Below, piece after piece: positions 13,941 through 15,761 of a DNA stretch of 15,761 nucleotides. Origin of the DNA: Candidatus Thorarchaeota archaeon (lineage in GTDB: Archaea > Asgardarchaeota > Thorarchaeia > Thorarchaeales > Thorarchaeaceae); contig JABCSP010000023.1 of assembly GCA_018238825.1 (NCBI GenBank), forward strand, positions 1-15,761, given 5' to 3'. The notes below the pieces were generated by a model. That model was not told the origin of the DNA. It worked only from the letters and a program-made list of their open reading frames with translations, and searched no databases. A program made the position numbers and the translations under genes. Numbering within the stretch: position 1 is the first letter of the stretch; every line of letters starts with the position of its first letter.

Positions 13941-13963
13941 TTCGAATCTCGCCCGGTCCACCA
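13941..13963 (+). repeat. Orphan tRNA 3' end F1 (T loop to CCA)
   Basis: Plus-strand T loop TTCGAAT, T-stem 3' strand CTCGC, acceptor CCGGTCC and ACCA. It is identical over 23 nt to the 3' exon of tRNA-Ala on the other strand and diverges immediately at both ends. No T-stem 5' strand, anticodon arm or acceptor 5' strand could be found for it in the 140 bp upstream, except an isolated GCGAG at 13820-13824. T-rich sequence follows the CCA, as after real tRNA genes here. Confidence 0.85.
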
Positions 13964-14043
13964 TTCTCATTTTGTGGATGTTTTTTTCTCGGAACAAAAA
14001 AGAGATTAGTATACAAAACATAGTAGAATGAGGTTGTGTCTTA

Positions 14044-15078
14044 ATGGGTCAGCGGATGTTAAGAATCTCAACGAAAAGAGTAGCCGTGGTTGGCATACTT
14101 GTATTAATACTCGTTTCTTCAACTATGCTCCTACTTTATGTGTTTCCCACATTTTATGAAAAATCTCATGAGAAGCCTCTCCCTGGAGTTCCTGTACAAA
14201 ACACGACTTTTGCAGGACTTGTCAGTGATACAGCAGACTCAGTCTTTCTTCTCGCAGGACCCGTGGTTTCTACCAATAATAGTGTTAAGATGACCATTGT
14301 AGAGAAAATCAACCAACCTGTGATATCTCAGGAGGAAGCAGAGCAGATTGGGATTGACTATTTCTCTCAATTCCCATATATGTCGAACGTCACATTAGAA
14401 CCAGATCCTTTCTGGAATGAGTTACGTGATAATCCATACTACTCGCTCCGATATTTTGTTGGACAGTATGAATTCTATGCAGGTGTAAACGCCATAACTG
14501 GTCGAGTGATTGCGATTTCACCTCACTGGTCAGTCCTCATGCAATATAATACAAGTACAGATTCATCCATATTGTCCCTAGAAGCCATAGAGGGCAAGGC
14601 GTACAATTATCTGGAACGGAATAATTACTCTCTCTCCAGCAACGCTAGAGTGGAAGGCCCTACGCTAGAACAGGATACAATACTGCATAACTTTCCTGCC
14701 TATCGCTTGAAGTTCTTCTGTGCGATTAATGGATGTTTAATCCGGGGCAATGGTCTCTCTATGCTCCTCAGTATCAAATCAGGAATTGTGATTAGCTTCT
14801 CCTATCACTGGCGAAATGTGACACAAATTCCAGTAGAAAATGTTGTTTCTGTAATTCAGGCAGAAAGGACAGCTAAATCTTATTTGAGAGAAACACTTCA
14901 TGCAGTCGATTTCGATATAACTTCAAGCAGTTTGCAATTTTACGTTATTGATTCTTATCCCATTGTGATATTTCAACTGTGTTGGGTGATAGACATTAGT
15001 CACGAACTATATGGGTCAATAGTGATTGATGCCATAGACCTAGAAGTACTTCGTGTATCTCAATATGGGATTGGCTGA
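14044..15078 (+). CDS. Membrane-anchored extracellular protein, PepSY-like
   Basis: A 344-residue protein. After a basic N-terminus there is one hydrophobic helix (12-34, VAVVGILVLILVSSTMLLLY), read as a signal anchor. The rest is extracellular, with N-glycosylation-type N-x-S/T sites (NTT, NNS, NVT, NTS, NYS). Two or three units pair a helix like ISQEEAEQIGIDYFSQF or VIQAERTAKSYL with strands such as YEFYAGVNAITGRVIAIS and HELYGSIVIDAIDLEVLRVS, which is the PepSY/YPEB-like layout of helix plus 'D-A-x-T/D-G/L-x-V' strand. Such domains often inhibit peptidases or act in envelope regulation; the role here is not determined. ATG 14044 or ATG 14056 is the start. The gene lies between orphan tRNA 3' ends F1 and F2. 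Confidence 0.7.
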   Translation: MGQRMLRISTKRVAVVGILVLILVSSTMLLLYVFPTFYEKSHEKPLPGVPVQNTTFAGLVSDTADSVFLLAGPVVSTNNSVKMTIVEKINQPVISQEEAEQIGIDYFSQFPYMSNVTLEPDPFWNELRDNPYYSLRYFVGQYEFYAGVNAITGRVIAISPHWSVLMQYNTSTDSSILSLEAIEGKAYNYLERNNYSLSSNARVEGPTLEQDTILHNFPAYRLKFFCAINGCLIRGNGLSMLLSIKSGIVISFSYHWRNVTQIPVENVVSVIQAERTAKSYLRETLHAVDFDITSSSLQFYVIDSYPIVIFQLCWVIDISHELYGSIVIDAIDLEVLRVSQYGIG

Positions 15079-15111
15079 TGAACTATGAGTTTGAATCTCA
15101 TGTAGCGCGAA

Positions 15112-15134
15112 TTCAAATCTCGCCCGGTCCACCA
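15112..15134 (+). repeat. Orphan tRNA 3' end F2 (T loop to CCA)
   Basis: T loop TTCAAAT, T-stem CTCGC, acceptor CCGGTCC, ACCA, then CTTTTC. Unlike F1 and F3 it also keeps GCGCGAA before the T loop, close to GCACGAA at the 3' end of tRNA-Ala intron 2, so a BHB 3' half-site (CGCG, bulge AAT) is preserved. A 5-bp/7-nt hairpin (ATGAG-TTTGAAT-CTCAT) lies at 15085-15101. It begins 33 bp after the stop of the preceding gene. Confidence 0.82.
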
Positions 15135-15160
15135 CTTTTCAATTACAATGGAACTGACGA

Positions 15161-15445
15161 CTAGTTCTTTCTCATCTTAAATCCCGCATATAGATAATTG
15201 AGGAAAATATAACTAAGAATTCCAAAGAATAGGATTCCAAGGATATTGAGAGAAATAATGCTCCATAAGGATAGTGCCATGGAAATGAGCGTTGCACAAG
15301 TGAATGAATACAACGATCCTGCAGCTGCGCATTCTCTTGAGCAATATATCCCCCAAAAGTATGTATCTTCCTTTCCACACCAGCGACATCTCCCGGTTGT
15401 AGAACCATATTCCCCTTTCTTTGGGTAATGCTTGTTAGAACTCAT
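15161..15445 (-). CDS. Zinc-ribbon protein with two membrane helices
   Basis: A 94-residue protein. The N-terminal cytosolic zinc-binding motif is C20-x2-C23 then C35-x3-C39 (CRWCGKED...YCSREC). Two hydrophobic helices follow, about 45-64 and 66-87, ending in a basic tail (KMRKN). ATG 15445 is the start. A TATA-like GGTTTATCC about 25 bp upstream suggests a nearly leaderless mRNA. Small zinc-ribbon membrane proteins of this build are widespread in archaea and have no assigned function. It sits alone between orphan tRNA ends F2 and F3, on the opposite strand to them. Confidence 0.75.
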   Translation of the reverse strand: MSSNKHYPKKGEYGSTTGRCRWCGKEDTYFWGIYCSRECAAAGSLYSFTCATLISMALSLWSIISLNILGILFFGILSYIFLNYLYAGFKMRKN

Positions 15446-15502
15446 CTCATAGGATTATTCGTGTGAATTTGGATAAACCTTTTCTTAAGAGCCCGATTCA
15501 TA

Positions 15503-15525
15503 TTCAAATCGCGCCCGGTCCACCA
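15503..15525 (+). repeat. Orphan tRNA 3' end F3 (T loop to CCA)
   Basis: T loop TTCAAAT, T-stem 3' strand CGCGC, acceptor CCGGTCC, ACCA, then TATTTTACT. It differs from F2 by one T-stem base. No T-stem 5' strand (GCGCG) lies upstream within the intergenic stretch. Confidence 0.8.
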
Positions 15526-15576
15526 TATTTTACTATCCCTGTTTATTACTTGACTAAAATCATGAACCGTCACTTT

Positions 15577-15761
15577 CTATTCTAATCCCGCTAATTTCTT
15601 TATTGCCTTCCAATCTGTATGTTCATTCTTGGTAGCTGGATTTAGAACAAAATAATCTAATTCACTACTCCCTCGATAGTTGCCATCTAAAACTACTGCA
15701 TTTTCACCAAAGGTTCTCCACATTTTCTTCATTTCTTCTTCTGTTTTGCTTTTTTTCTGCT
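15577..15761 (-). CDS. C-terminus of an unrecognised protein (runs off right edge)
   Basis: An open minus-strand frame of about 61 codons continues beyond the right edge and ends at TAG 15577. The readable part is charged and soluble: KSKTEEEMKKMWRTFGENA, then VVLDGNYRGSSELDYFVLN, ending WKAIKKLAGLE. No family recognised. Codon choice and the lack of low-complexity sequence support a real gene. Confidence 0.55.
   Translation of the reverse strand, partial: QKKSKTEEEMKKMWRTFGENAVVLDGNYRGSSELDYFVLNPATKNEHTDWKAIKKLAGLE

Noticed and set aside
13801..13963. A complete plus-strand tRNA ending at F1 with a long intron
   Set aside because: GCGAG at 13820 could be a T-stem strand, but no acceptor 5' strand, D arm or anticodon arm precedes it; upstream is tRNA-Ala itself.
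6349..15525. Truncated tRNA-Phe 5' part as trans-splicing partner of the orphan 3' ends
   Set aside because: Its acceptor strand GCCGAGG cannot pair with CCGGTCC, and it breaks in the variable loop and not at T54.
1..15761. CRISPR array or defence operon
   Set aside because: No regularly spaced short repeats and no Cas, restriction or toxin-antitoxin motifs were seen; the repeats found are tRNA-derived.

Overview
The window reads as archaeal, most plausibly a member of the Asgard group. It has archaeal TATA boxes (TTTATAT type), GGAGG-like ribosome binding sites, tRNA genes with encoded CCA ends, and short tRNA introns that fit the bulge-helix-bulge (BHB) rule. Protein content fits too: a PadR plus HAAS-type membrane protein pair, an LRR protein with strict 24-residue repeats, small zinc-ribbon proteins and many membrane proteins of unknown function. 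Base composition is moderately AT-rich. The assignment to Asgard is inference from gene style, not from a marker gene.

Layout. 1-1260: the N-terminal part of a GNAT-like protein, a tRNA-Val(GAC) split by three introns, and dut (dUTPase), all on the minus strand. 1140-2800: a divergent promoter with a perfect inverted repeat, then padR and a HAAS-like six-helix membrane protein as a tight two-gene operon ending in a terminator. 2867-3663: a GNAT acetyltransferase, followed on the opposite strand by a tandem tRNA-Ile pair (GAT then UAU anticodon). 3830-5000: an FTR1-type iron permease behind a perfect palindrome, converging on a small zinc-ribbon gene. 5090-6436: an intact intron-containing tRNA-Phe and a 50-bp copy of its 5' part exactly 1200 bp away, bracketing one membrane-protein gene. 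6455-9500: a membrane protein, a methyltransferase, a further membrane protein, and a GNAT-TPR operon. 9634-13655: a large membrane protein of unknown function, the LRR protein, and an HTH protein with two HNH-like zinc modules. 13663-15525: a two-intron tRNA-Ala(GGC) on the minus strand, then three orphan tRNA 3' ends (T-loop to CCA) on the plus strand, bracketing a PepSY-like anchored protein gene and a zinc-ribbon membrane protein gene. The right edge holds the C-terminus of an unrecognised protein.

The main theme is tRNA genes. Five complete tRNA genes are visible (Val, Ile, Ile, Phe, Ala). Three of them carry six introns in total, at D-arm, anticodon-loop and T-arm positions. Four partial tRNA copies (one Phe 5' part and three 3' ends) bound three short stretches, each holding one gene, two of 1.2 kb and one of 0.4 kb. 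No recombinase gene is visible inside these stretches. The pattern suggests either small cassettes inserted at or with tRNA pieces, or expressed tRNA fragments (split-tRNA parts). The sequence alone does not decide between these.
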